Positions 1 through 8,364 of a DNA stretch of 12,251 nt are shown here, piece by piece. Source of the DNA: Euperipatoides rowelli (Eukaryota; Onychophora; Udeonychophora; Euonychophora; Peripatopsidae); the NCBI GenBank assembly GCA_003024985.2, contig PXIH01S0023950.1. One strand, written 5' to 3'. Within the stretch, counting starts at the first letter, position 1. Each line of letters opens with the position of its first letter. Under the pieces are notes generated by a model that was not told the origin of the DNA, did not search any database, and was given only the letters and a program-made list of their open reading frames with translations. The translations under genes were made by a program, and so were the position numbers.

Positions 1-1080
1 ATACAGTATTATTAGTCCTAATAAATAATTTTATTCCTCAAGCAGAAGTTATAAAATAAGTCTTTTAATAAGTAGCCATATTTATTTATAGTGCTAGAGT
101 TTGGGCCCAAAAAATCATTTGATACCCACACACCTATTTACAACAAATAATCACAGGTTTTTTTAAATTCTCTAGAAAAACCTGATGTAGTTAAATTAAC
201 TTTTTTATATACTGGTACACATTTTTTTTTATTATCCTATTTATTTATTTTCTGTACCAGCAAAAGTGAGGGGGATATAAACTGCTCTCACAAATTCAAA
301 TACAGGTTGTAATCAATGCTTCCAGGTTTAAACGCCATTATCTGTTAAGGACATGTTTTTAGAGACAACGTGGGAAAGGGCACTTTACCAACTAAACAGT
401 AATTAATAAAACTAATGGGAATGATTAACATCATTCTATAGAAAACCTTAGCAGGAGTTTTTATGATTTAAGAAATCATAGCATACAGTGGAGACATCAT
501 AATTTAGAGAAGTCATCGTTATTAATTAGAGCCAGCTCGCTCACATTCGCAGTATTGAGTAGGGGAAGCCTATCATTAATGACTAATAAATATGTAGAGT
601 TTGAATAGAAATGTTATTGAATTATTATAAGTTTTGGTTCAAATAAGATTTGAGAGAGTTTAACAGAACCTAGAAGCGTCATTTTTGTTCTCCTAATTTG
701 GTAGAATATACAGTATCTCAATTGTCGTCGTTAGATATATTCAGCAGCAAAAAGCGCCAACAAGAAAAATAAATTATGACTTAAAACTAGTCAAGTTTTT
801 ACTTTGGTTTTTTTTATTATTATTATATGTTAAGAAAGGTATTTTGCTAGACATGTAATAAGAATGTTTGCCTTGCTTTTTCAGAAATTTATTTATTTAT
901 TTGTATCAATGTTTAGATCAGTGATCTTTACATATTCAATGAAGGTAAAAAGTAATTAAAAAAGAGCAAAAAAATAAAATTATCCTTGAAGTTTTACTTC
1001 CCCCTAACACTCTCACTTTTGATTAGTTGGTTATCATTCTTGGTTCTGAAACATCTTTCTGCTCAGGTATTTCTGTTAGA
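1..1080. other. AT-rich non-coding DNA, no gene recognised
   Basis: This stretch is dominated by A/T with scattered T-runs and short TTTATT words. I found no long open frame on either strand, no convincing acceptor/donor pair around a coding stretch and no tRNA-like fold. A short inverted pair (CTGGTACA at 212-219 and TGTACCAG at 253-260) is too small to interpret. It is best read as intron or intergenic DNA. Confidence 0.6.
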
Positions 1081-1765
1081 TGACATGAAGAATGAAGATA
1101 ATGATTTATTGAATGGGTGTATTGTTGCCGAAGAGACTATATAAGTAGGGAGGTTATTCCATGTATTTATGGCTCTGTAAGTCAAAGTTATTACGAATTA
1201 ATGATCTGCACCATTTTCTAAATTTTCTAAGGATGTCCTCTTGTAGTTGAGCGTCCTCTTGACAGAGAGAGGAGGTTATCTCTATTAGAGTTTGTAATTG
1301 TGTGTTTGTATAAGAAGATTAAGTCCCCTCTTATTCTTCGTATGACTTGGCTTGAGAATTTTCAGTTTTTCTAATATATTCTAGACTATGGAGTCATATA
1401 GGGATTTAGTAAATCTCCTAAATATTTTTTTTTTTTATTCTTGTCTTTTTTAAATAGAGGTGAGTAAACATTAGCTCTATAGTCAAGAATGGGTTGAAGG
1501 TATAGCTTATACATAATTGGGTATGTTTTTGAGGATAGAAATCTAAATTTCTGTTTTATGTAACCAAAATGTTGATTAATCTTTTTAACTATATAATTGG
1601 TATGGAAACCGAAAGAAAGTTTGTGGTCAATCCATAGACCCAAGCCCTGATGCTCTATTACTGAGTTGAGTTTATGTGGTCCAAGTCTGATGTCCCCTCT
1701 TATTCTTTGTTGACTTGTATCTATGAATTTTCCTATATTCATTATTACGCTGTTTGTCTTATATA
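1081..1765 (-). pseudogene. Decayed LINE (non-LTR retrotransposon) reverse transcriptase, C-terminal part
   Basis: The fragment encodes the end of a LINE ORF2 protein, whose intact relatives copy element RNA into DNA at the genomic target. Read on the minus strand, it begins NSVIMNIGK just after the inserted element and continues through LGLWIDHKLSF, IVKKINQHFGYIKQ and LYLQPILDY, followed by FKKDKNK. These match the conserved thumb-side block LGV-ID-KLSF...HI-KANR-LG-I...LYK-LVRP-LEY. An A-run at about 1425-1437 breaks the frame. The homology then continues in other frames as RRIRGDLIFLYKH, LSRGRSTTRGHP and finally AINTWNNLPTYIVSSATIH with FNKSLSSFF, the usual C-terminal end (W-N-LP...V-A-S---FK--L). 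Several stops and frameshifts make it inactive. The catalytic palm is not in this piece. The remainder lies at 2398-2520, beyond an inserted transposon. The style is CR1/Jockey-like, but I cannot assign the clade firmly. Confidence 0.87.
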
Positions 1766-1885
1766 AAGGTCAAATGTAACGGATTTTTTTTTTTTTATTA
1801 TTATTGATTTTCAAAGATAATTACTATAAAAAAAAATTCCACTGGAAAAAAATAATTTAAAATGCATAAAAAAAAAGTTATTTAA
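1766..1885 (+). repeat. Left terminal inverted repeat of the 1766-2397 element
   Basis: It is the inverted counterpart of 2318-2397. The first 15 bases are identical to the other end. A conserved ATTCCAC-GG block lies at about 1836-1846 and GTTATTTA at about 1877. An extra AT-rich stretch (about 1790-1830) is probably an insertion or slippage expansion confined to this arm. Confidence 0.83.
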
Positions 1886-2317
1886 AGATAAAATTAAGAC
1901 TATTGCTATCCTCAGTCTGAGATTACAGATTGAAGCTTTCACATTTTTTTTTGGTTTGAGATTAATTTGATGACAAAACAGTCTCTACAGCTGCTTTCTT
2001 TGTAATGATTTAACATGTAAATGGAGGTATGTTCAACTTGTATTAAAGATAATTTTGATTTTTCTAAAAAAACAAATTGAACCATAATAGCACAAAAGAT
2101 GAAATTGATTATGATTTTTTACAAGTATTTAAACACTTAGTCCATATGATATCCAGCTTTACGCTGACAAAGATAGCAAATATTCTATAGATAAGTATAG
2201 CAAGCTGTATTCATTTATAGCCTATGATGTCACAAAATATCTCCTCTGGTGTGTACAGTGGGCAATGTTGTTTTAAGGGGGAAAGAGCTAAAGATAATTA
2301 TTTTAAAAATTTAATTG

Positions 2318-2397
2318 TAAATAACTTTTTTTTTTTTTTAAATTTTGTTTTTTTTCCTGGTGGAATTTTTTTTAAAAAATCTGTTACATTTGACCTT
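2318..2397 (-). repeat. Right terminal inverted repeat of the 1766-2397 element
   Basis: Read on the minus strand this gives AAGGTCAAATGTAACAG, T-run, AATTCCACCAGG, A-run, GTTATTTA, matching the left end in order. It is shorter than the left arm because it lacks that arm's extra AT block. Confidence 0.83.
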
Positions 2398-2520
2398 TAA
2401 ATATCAGTTATTCTGAATGAACCATTCAAGATTATATTTGTCATTTTGTAGAATGATTAGATCTTGTCAAAGGTTTTAAAGCCCTTGCTCTTTCTAAGGA
2501 AAAAGAATATAGAGACAGGC
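2398..2520 (-). pseudogene. Upstream continuation of the LINE reverse transcriptase split by the transposon
   Basis: On the minus strand one frame reads LQND, then YNLEWFIQNN and a stop next to YLK, right up to the transposon edge. LINE ORF2 proteins of this kind have LQND(L)-NLE-WS--W-L-FN--K immediately before the K(T)-V-(M)-IG segment found on the other side at 1743-1765. Joining across the insertion restores the expected motif order, so both parts belong to one older LINE copy. Further upstream (about 2460-2515) a weaker match in another frame (FLRKSKGFKTFDKI) could be the degenerate strand after the catalytic YADD box. I see no convincing YADD itself. The 5' limit is uncertain. Confidence 0.65.
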
Positions 2521-2625
2521 TGAAATGATAAATAATAAGTGATTAAAAAACGATTCAAGGAGAGAAACTTTGCTATCTAATTATTGTTCTAAACTTTGAT
2601 CTTTTCGATAAACTGTGGTACTACA

Positions 2626-2646
2626 AGATGGCGGAGCATGACGTCA
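2626..2646 (+). promoter_or_regulatory. YY1-like AAGATGGCGG overlapping a perfect CRE (TGACGTCA)
   Basis: AAGATGGCGG at 2626-2635 matches the YY1 element common at animal transcription/translation starts, and its ATG is the start of the 2628 ORF. TGACGTCA at 2639-2646 is a full palindromic CRE (CREB/ATF site). Both lie in a short pocket with more G, C and CpG than its surroundings. Their clustering suggests a promoter or first exon. The motif identities are directly seen; promoter activity is inferred. Confidence 0.45.
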
Positions 2647-2768
2647 GCTTGTATCTTGATCGTGTTTGCCCGGAGGCATGGTTCTTGATGCTTGTAAACA
2701 AACCTGTGGAGAAAGTTGAGAGCCGGAGAAATAAAATATTAACAAATAGAGCAATGATTCAAAATTAA
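2628..2768 (+). CDS. Small ORF or candidate first coding exon, function unknown
   Basis: A 46-residue reading runs from an ATG in good context (ACAAGATGG) to a TAA. It begins MAEHDVSLYLDRVCPEAWFL and then becomes charged (KPVEKVESRRNK). The composition is unlike the A/T-driven shadow ORFs elsewhere, with G+C-rich codons up to about residue 35. I do not recognise the family. The last ~10 codons become AT-rich, so the true exon may end earlier. GT candidates exist (for example CTT|GTAAAC at 2694), but none joins cleanly in phase with the exon-like ORF at 2972. It could be a first exon, a short upstream ORF in a 5' leader or a chance frame. The minus-strand ORF over the same bases is probably its shadow. 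Confidence 0.4.
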   Translation: MAEHDVSLYLDRVCPEAWFLMLVNKPVEKVESRRNKILTNRAMIQN

Positions 2769-2971
2769 AACTATTTTGACTCAATTTAATAATTTCTACC
2801 AGTATTGCACAAAGAAAGATTAAAATTAAACAGTTGATTGATGACATTTTTCATTTCGTCAGTATATGGCATCACCTAAAAATCTGATTTACATATAAAT
2901 TACCTGGACATCAATTAATCACATTTTTCTAGAAATTCAAAATTTAATAATTACTACATGATAATTTTTAG

Positions 2972-3158
2972 AGGGACAAAATGTGATGTTCAAGACGAGA
3001 TAAGAGTCATCTCAGACTTTTTGGAAAAAGATATTCAACATCTAGCAGGGCTGGGGGAACCCGAGTACGATGTGTTTGAACCCTCCTTATCTTCCATCAA
3101 GAAGATAGGATCAAGTAAAGGAAGAATAAATAGAACCAGTCAACTTCTCCAAAGTTAA
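2972..3158 (+). CDS. Candidate terminal coding exon, function unknown
   Basis: An open frame follows a plausible acceptor (AATTTTTAG at 2963-2971) and runs to a TAA at 3156-3158. It reads GTKCDVQDEIRVISDF, then LEKDIQHLAGLGEPEYDVF, then a Ser/Lys/Arg-rich tail ending TSQLLQS. The first half looks like an amphipathic helix and its composition is protein-like, with higher GC than the flanks. About 70 bases after the stop is AATAAA with a GT-rich tract downstream, as expected for a last exon. I do not recognise the protein. The upstream exon is unproven; the 2628 ORF is the nearest candidate. No signal peptide or membrane segment is visible. A decayed gene copy is the main alternative. Confidence 0.42.
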
Positions 3159-3225
3159 GTAGAAATCAGCCAGTGGAAAAGTGAAGAACATACTCTAAGA
3201 AGCAGAACACCTGTTTAAATTAAAG

Positions 3226-3231
3226 AATAAA
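3226..3231 (+). terminator. Candidate poly(A) signal AATAAA with downstream GT-rich element
   Basis: A canonical AATAAA is followed 20-45 bases later by a T/GT-rich stretch (GCTTTGTTTAGTTGGTTG at about 3251-3268), the usual arrangement around an animal cleavage site. It lies just after the stop codon of the candidate terminal exon at 2972-3158. AATAAA alone is common in this AT-rich DNA, so the support comes from its placement. Confidence 0.45.
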
Positions 3232-3297
3232 ATTTCATCAAAATTTTCTTGCTTTGTTTAGTTGGTTGTATTTACTCGCAGTTTTGGTACAACTTAC

Positions 3298-3348
3298 CTG
3301 CATGAGTTTCTCCAAGTTATTTGGTAAACCATGGTCGCCACGAGGAGC
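3298..3348 (-). CDS. Candidate short coding exon with canonical splice donor
   Basis: On the minus strand a 17-codon frame reads APRGDHGLPNNLEKLMQ and stops exactly at CAG|GTAAGT, an ideal donor (exon end 3298). It follows a TAG (3351-3349) that is either an in-frame stop or the AG of an acceptor; no pyrimidine tract precedes it. The island is GC-richer than its surroundings. An alternative frame has an ATG (CGACCATGG) giving MVYQITWRNSC into the same donor, so this could instead be a first exon. The protein is not recognised. Confidence 0.33.
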
Positions 3349-3446
3349 CTAGTCCACCGATAGCATGGCGCTGAGCCACTTTAGAATTACTGGAACTGCA
3401 AACTTTTAAAGGCTTGTAGTAATAGGACTTTATGAAAGCAACCAAG
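3331..3446 (+). other. Candidate 5' (mostly untranslated) exon ending in a splice donor
   Basis: The plus strand ends in ACCAAG|GTACGT, a good donor with the exon end at 3446. Upstream are several short ATG frames (ATGGTCGCC at 3331, ATGGCGCTG at about 3365, ATGAAAGCAACCAAG just before the donor), which is typical of a 5' leader. Only the last stays open into the donor, so translation could start there (M-K-A-T-K). The transcription start cannot be placed. It overlaps the opposed candidate exon at 3298-3348, so the two would form a divergent, overlapping pair. Confidence 0.3.
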
Positions 3447-3481
3447 GTACGTGAATTTTGTTTGAAAATTTCCTTAATTGT

Positions 3482-3495
3482 AGAGAGAGAGAGAG
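3482..3495 (+). repeat. (AG)7 microsatellite
   Basis: Seven consecutive AG units lie about 35 bases downstream of the candidate plus-strand donor at 3446. It is an ordinary dinucleotide repeat and is likely to vary in length. Confidence 0.9.
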
Positions 3496-4249
3496 AACTT
3501 TTTCATATGAAGATAAATATTTGAATAGAGGTTTGTTTTTATAATGTCCAAGTGAGCACCATATTGTTTTCTTGCCCTAGAGATAGCCATGAAATCTTCT
3601 AATAATTATTTGATATTTTTTAAATATGAGTTATGATGTTTTGTATTACGGTAATATTGGTCTCAACAATGTTTTTGACGAGACATACAGTATGTTGATA
3701 TGCTCAATTAATGTAATTATATTAAACAGTAATATTACATATTAAGAAATGAGTTATTTTTCTGAATTTTTCTAAATTTATTTTGATAACTTAAACCACA
3801 TTTATTTTGATGAAATCACATCTCCTAAAGGTTTTTTTTAGAGGAAGGCCTGATGACAGAGCTTCACAATATTTTATTTTATTTTTCTAAATTGAACAAA
3901 CTAAGTTTTGATTTTCTTAATTTAAAGCTGGAATTTTTTCTCTGCTTTTTTATTCATTCTATACGGAATGCAATACACAGGTACAATATTTGAATTTGTT
4001 TGTACAGATACCTACACAGTTTTTGTTTCAGCATCTCTCTGTTCACTTGCTGATGTAGTTCGAAAATATGGGATAGATATGATTGATAATTTATTTATGA
4101 AGCTATAATAGTGATATGTATTTGTAAACAATCACTTGTTCATTTAGCTTCGTGTGACAAAAGGGATCACAAAACTGATAAGGTCTTTGGGCATGTCTAG
4201 TAACAGAGAAATCAACCTCCCCAGTCTTTCTCATCCCTTTTCTGTTCGT
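3496..4249. other. AT-rich non-coding DNA
   Basis: I see no coding frame with protein-like composition and no paired splice sites. The open frame beginning at 4154 on the plus strand is held open by low-complexity sequence and reads as Tyr/Ile/Cys runs over the AT palindrome, so I do not call it a gene. Confidence 0.55.
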
Positions 4250-4302
4250 TATATACAGTATATACAGATATACATATTATACACATGTATATACTGTATA
4301 TA
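4250..4302. repeat. AT-rich inverted repeat (17 bp arms, 19 base loop)
   Basis: The arms at 4250-4266 and 4286-4302 are perfect complements (TATATACAGTATATACA and its inverse). Each arm contains the TACAGTA/TACTGTA word that recurs across the window. It could extrude as a cruciform, or be a collapsed (TA)n-type microsatellite. Confidence 0.8.
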
Positions 4303-4319
4303 TGTGGTCTCCCATAACA

Positions 4320-4690
4320 AACCCAGCAATCTCAACTTTTCGTCAAAATTGAGTTATATATTGATTCTTAAGGTATTTTTAGTGTTGAATTCGAATCTCA
4401 AATCCTTTTGTAACAAAAACCATTCAACGTCCTTAAAAATTAGCATTAAAAATTGCCCTTCACAACAAAGTCAGAAATCTCCATGAAAAAGGTCTAAACA
4501 AAATTTTAAATCTCCATTTTAACCAATTAGAAAAATAGTTTCAAATATCTTCTGAATAATTTACTTGTTATATTTAAAGCCTATTCACAACTTTTTTTTA
4601 AACAAAACCAACAATATCCAAGACTGTCTGCTTCAAACCCAGCAATCTCCATGGAGATGAAACAGTCAGCAATCTCCAAATTAAAATTGA
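4320..4690. repeat. Diverged repeats of an AGCAATCTCC word
   Basis: The phrase (AAC)CCAGCAATCTC occurs at about 4321-4333 and 4637-4649, with related copies GTCAGAAATCTCCATG (about 4470), AAATCTCCATTT (about 4508) and CAGTCAGCAATCTCC (about 4663). A 14 bp perfect palindrome ATCTCCATGGAGAT lies at 4645-4658. The copies are irregularly spaced and differ in sequence, so this is either an old tandem array or part of an unidentified dispersed element. No coding function is seen. Confidence 0.45.
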
Positions 4691-7165
4691 AACACAGCAA
4701 TAAATAAAAACCTAGGAAGTTAGTGAGTATGGTTTTTTTTAAAATTAGTGTAGAATAATCTATCTAAGCTGTTTTTGCAGTTATTAGGGTATGTTGAAAA
4801 AACATTTTACAGTTTTTTAGCTTTCCTGAAAAATTTACTAAAGTGGAGATTAAGCTATTTTTTTAATATTTCTATAATTTTATTTTATTTTTTCTTCCAA
4901 TGTAACATTGTCAAAAATTGCATTCAAATTATTTTCATTGTAAATATTTCTATTGGCAACTGCCAAAATGAATGTAAATAAACATATTTAAGAAACAAAA
5001 AGTACAATATTTATATGGGGATTGTTATTATTATTTACTTGATATTTACATACTAATTTAAATGAAATATTACATATACCAGTATTTAAAACTTGTTTTT
5101 TTTTTTAAAGAATTGTTTATTATAGAATATTTGAATACTCACAAATTTGAAAGACATTTCCATATTCAGTATTCAATATTTTATTTAAAATATATAGCAA
5201 CATCATAAGCATTTAGATTATAAAAAATAAGCGGCTGTAAATATTACCATGACTGTTTTATTCTTAAAATAATAATAGTTTACATTTAGCTGTCATGATA
5301 GGTCTAATCTCAAATTATTTACCTCTTCCCCTTTGTTCTATTGTACTCAGCCTTTTTTGCATAGTTATTTAAGATCAATCAACATATGGTTGAGGAAATA
5401 ATAATAGGTAGTATCGTCTCCTAGGTCTAATGAAAAGCAGTAGCATTATTTTTCTTCTATGTACGGTAACAGTTTTGTACTTTTAGTTCAAATTTTTTAT
5501 TTTAGCTTCTTCATAAAACTTACTGAGCAGCTTTATATGACCGTAGAATTGCCAGAGAATTAACTTATCTGCCAGATATTTTAATTGTTTTAATTTAATT
5601 AATTTTTTTTTAATATTTTTAACATTTTTATGAGAATTTAAAATTGGTCACTATTAAACAAATGAATGAGCTAAGCCTACTTAATTACATTGAGAATGGG
5701 AACTCGAAGGTGGGCAAACTAAAATGAGAATCAGACGATGGACTGCATTATTTATTTGGACAGGGTCTTAATTCCTGGACACCCCTTTACATTTACAAGA
5801 CAGTGATATACAGAGAGACAATGTTAATTGTTCCTGTAATTGGTTTTATTTTGGAAGTAAAGTTTATACTGTTGGTTTTTAGAACTTATTTAAGATTTAT
5901 TCAAACTGTTTTGAGTGTTTTCCTGACCATACGTAACATGATTTAATTTGTGCTGCTGTTTTATTCATGTGGAATATCTGTTTATTTTGTCAATAGTGAT
6001 TTCCTTTTATGTAAAATAATGAACAATCTTAATAGCGCATGCTAGATTTGTGAGCAAATAAATGGAAGTATTTTAAATGAAACTTTTAAAATTATTACCA
6101 GAAATTAATCAAAACTTTGTGCTGGATAATTCAGTTAAACAGTCCTCAAAGACTAGATTGATTGACAGTTAGGTTCCAGAATTGTAAACTGAAAACCACT
6201 GAAAATAAATAGTTTTAAAAAAAAGATTAATAATATCAAGAAGACTATACTAACTGATCATAAAGTTACTTAAATGTACGTATTTCTAAATGGTGGGGTT
6301 ATGCCGACAGAAGGAGTAACTTAAAAAAAAAACTTAACAAATATAATTTAAGGATTGTTTTATGCATTTACTCGGTTTTCACATGCCAATTATAACAATT
6401 TTTCTGGGATTATAGAAAAATATACTATTCTAACTATAATAAGGATGATTTCATTTTCCTCATAAATTTAATAATTAGTTACTGATATTATGCAAATACT
6501 ATATTCCATAAATAAGTTTTAAAATATTCATATTCGATGAAATAATAGATCAATATGTGTAGCTAATCATTTTTTTTGTCTTAGTAAGGTTTAGTAGGGG
6601 AGTCCAGAGAATAAAATAAAGTTAATGACCCAAACACAAATAAAGATATTTATTTATAATTTAAAAATCTTTTATGGAATTTAGAGTTTAAAAAAATATT
6701 TAAGGAGATGTGTTCAAAAAATACTGAATTTGTGACTAATGCAATATTTTAAAAATAGTACTGAAAAATAAAATGTCCATGAGGGAAGGGGAGACAAATG
6801 TTAACAGAACAAAGTATATTTAGCTGAAAAAAGTCTGATCTTCAGATGTCAAAGTTTGGCATTACATTTATACAGTGATGTAAAACATGATTACAGATTC
6901 TGTGCAATTAGAATGTGAATAAGGATTTGAATATAATCAATGTGGTGAAATTAATTTAAAAAGAAAACTTTACTGACTTTAATTGTGATAATTTGAGAAT
7001 GCCTGGTTATATTATTAAGACTGTGAAAGTATCATTTGAAAACTTAATATCTAAAGTTGAATCTTGTGTCAAATCTATGTCATCAAATTTAAAACAATGA
7101 TACAAATATGTTCTAGTCAGCAGAAAAATACTAATGATTATGTAATATTAATAAGTAGAATTTTA
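4691..7165. other. Long AT-rich non-coding tract
   Basis: There are many A- and T-runs but no open frame of convincing composition on either strand, no recognisable transposon protein and no RNA gene. The open frame at 4775-4981 is Phe/Ile/Leu-rich because of T-runs and is not supported. The least AT-rich patch is about 5690-5830, where I could not find a reading frame or known repeat. Probably intron or intergenic sequence. Confidence 0.55.
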
Positions 7166-7171
7166 ACATCA

Positions 7172-8340
7172 TCATAGAGTACGTTTTTCAAGGCGGAGGT
7201 TTTCATTCATTGATCGCCAAAGATTTCTATCTTGAGCTCTTATTTTTAATAAAGAGAATTTTTTGATGTTAGCCCAGTCTTTAAGGTCATTTAGCCATTC
7301 TCTTCTTGGTCTTCTTCTTCTTTTTTCCCATATCTCAAGTGCTGTTACTAGTTAATTCCTGCAGATCCTCTCAAGACATGCCCAGCATATTTCCATTTTG
7401 TCTTCCTTACTTCATCCAAATAACTGTATCCACCTCTCTATTTGTTTCCATACTTCCTCATTCCTAAATAATTCTATTCATTTTATTTTAAACATTCTTC
7501 TTGCACAAGAGATATCAAAAGCATTGATCTTCTTTTCCAGTGTTGGTTAAAGTAACATTCATATAAGAAAACTGACAGAACATAGCATTTTCACATCTTC
7601 AATTTTAAATGTTTGTTAACATCTCTTCTTAGAAGTTCTTTTTGTTTCCAAAATGCAGATTTTGCCATTCCTATGCTTGTTTTCATTTCTTTTATGGTTC
7701 TTTCATCTTCTGTTATCAAGCTACCCAAATATCTAAATCCCATCACCTATTCTACTATTTTTACTTCCATTTTGATCTTGTATTTCATGTTTCTTTTGTT
7801 ACCAATCACAAGTGTTTTTGTCTTTTCTATATTGATTTTCAAACCAGTTGTGCTTTAATTATATCAATCTTTAGGAAGGCTCTTTCCAATTCAGCCTTAT
7901 TTGCCGTGAGAATTGCAATGTCATCTCTATACCTTATTCAATTGAAGTTCTTTCCTCCTATTTTTATCCCGTCAATGTCATCTAGTGCTTCAACGCTGAT
8001 TTCTTCACTATATAGAAATGGAGATCACAAGCATCCTTCTTTACGTCACAGTTTACTTTAAACCAATCAGTGAAATTATTATTTATTTTAAATACTGCTG
8101 TTTGTCCTTTGTACAGGTTGATTATAATTGTTAAGTTCTTTCCATTAATCATTATTTTCTTCAATATACTTACCAGTTTCTAATGATCAATCATGTCAAA
8201 AGCTTTCTCAAAATTCACAAACCCTACATACAATGTCTGATGACGCTTTAACCTCTTTTGTGCTATGAGGTTCAATTTCATGATTCCAACTCTGAACCCA
8301 TATTGTTCATCTGATAGATTTCTCACGATTTTATTTATTT
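7172..8340 (-). pseudogene. Decayed RTE-like LINE reverse transcriptase, palm to C-terminus
   Basis: This is the C-terminal two thirds of a non-LTR retrotransposon ORF2. Read on the minus strand from about 8330, the blocks appear in family order: NLSDEQYGFR; YVGFVNFEKAFDMIDH (motif A); LYKGQTAVFKI and DWFKVNCDV; then, after a frameshift, SVEALDDIDGIKIGG; YRDDIAILTANKAELERAF (motif C); GLKINIEKTKTLVIGN; FRYLGSLITEDERTIKEM; KWKYAGHVLR; a basic RRRRPRREWLNDLKDWANI; and AQDRNLWRSMNENL. The frame ends in a TGA embedded in TGATGATG, like the very short 3' end and microsatellite tail of RTE-type elements. Motif A has Asn where the first Asp (F-I-D-Y) is expected, and YADD has become YRDD. With several stops and frameshifts the copy is dead. 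It is 5'-truncated near 8340, with no endonuclease attached. Confidence 0.92.
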
Positions 8341-8364
8341 TTCTTCATTTTAACAAAATAACTA

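Larger units (their letters stand above)
1766..2397. mobile_element. Non-autonomous DNA transposon (MITE-like) with terminal inverted repeats
   Basis: The two ends are inverted copies. The left end starts AAGGTCAAATGTAAC followed by a T-run, and the right end read in reverse starts AAGGTCAAATGTAAC then AGATTTTTT. Further in, both ends share AATTCCAC-GG followed by an A-run, then GTTATTTA. The left arm has about 40 extra bases (about 1790-1830) that the right arm lacks. The element is flanked by TA on each side (1764-1765 and 2398-2399), consistent with TA target duplication. A TTAA duplication with one mismatch (ATAA left, TTAA right) cannot be ruled out. The interior has no transposase ORF, so it must have moved in trans. 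It interrupts a LINE reading on both sides, which supports the boundaries independently. Confidence 0.85.

Noticed and set aside
2644-2847. 67-residue minus-strand frame with a hydrophobic start
   Set aside because: It lies opposite the more protein-like plus-strand ORF at 2628 and its hydrophobic part falls in AT-rich flank; most likely a shadow.
3340-3380. tRNA-like A box (TGGCTCAGCGC on the minus strand) suggesting a SINE or tRNA
   Set aside because: No B box (GGTTC-A--C) follows at the right distance and no cloverleaf can be drawn.
4154-4486. 110-residue open frame on the plus strand
   Set aside because: It crosses an AT palindrome and low-complexity repeats, giving Tyr/Ile/Cys runs with no domain, no splice context and no codon structure.
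4775-4981. 68-residue hydrophobic open frame on the plus strand that looks like a membrane protein
   Set aside because: The hydrophobicity comes from T-runs (Phe, Leu, Ile codons) in AT-rich DNA; no start context or neighbouring exon supports it.
7613-8061. Two overlapping plus-strand frames of 81 and 139 residues
   Set aside because: They are antisense shadows of the minus-strand reverse transcriptase, which has clear ordered motifs there.
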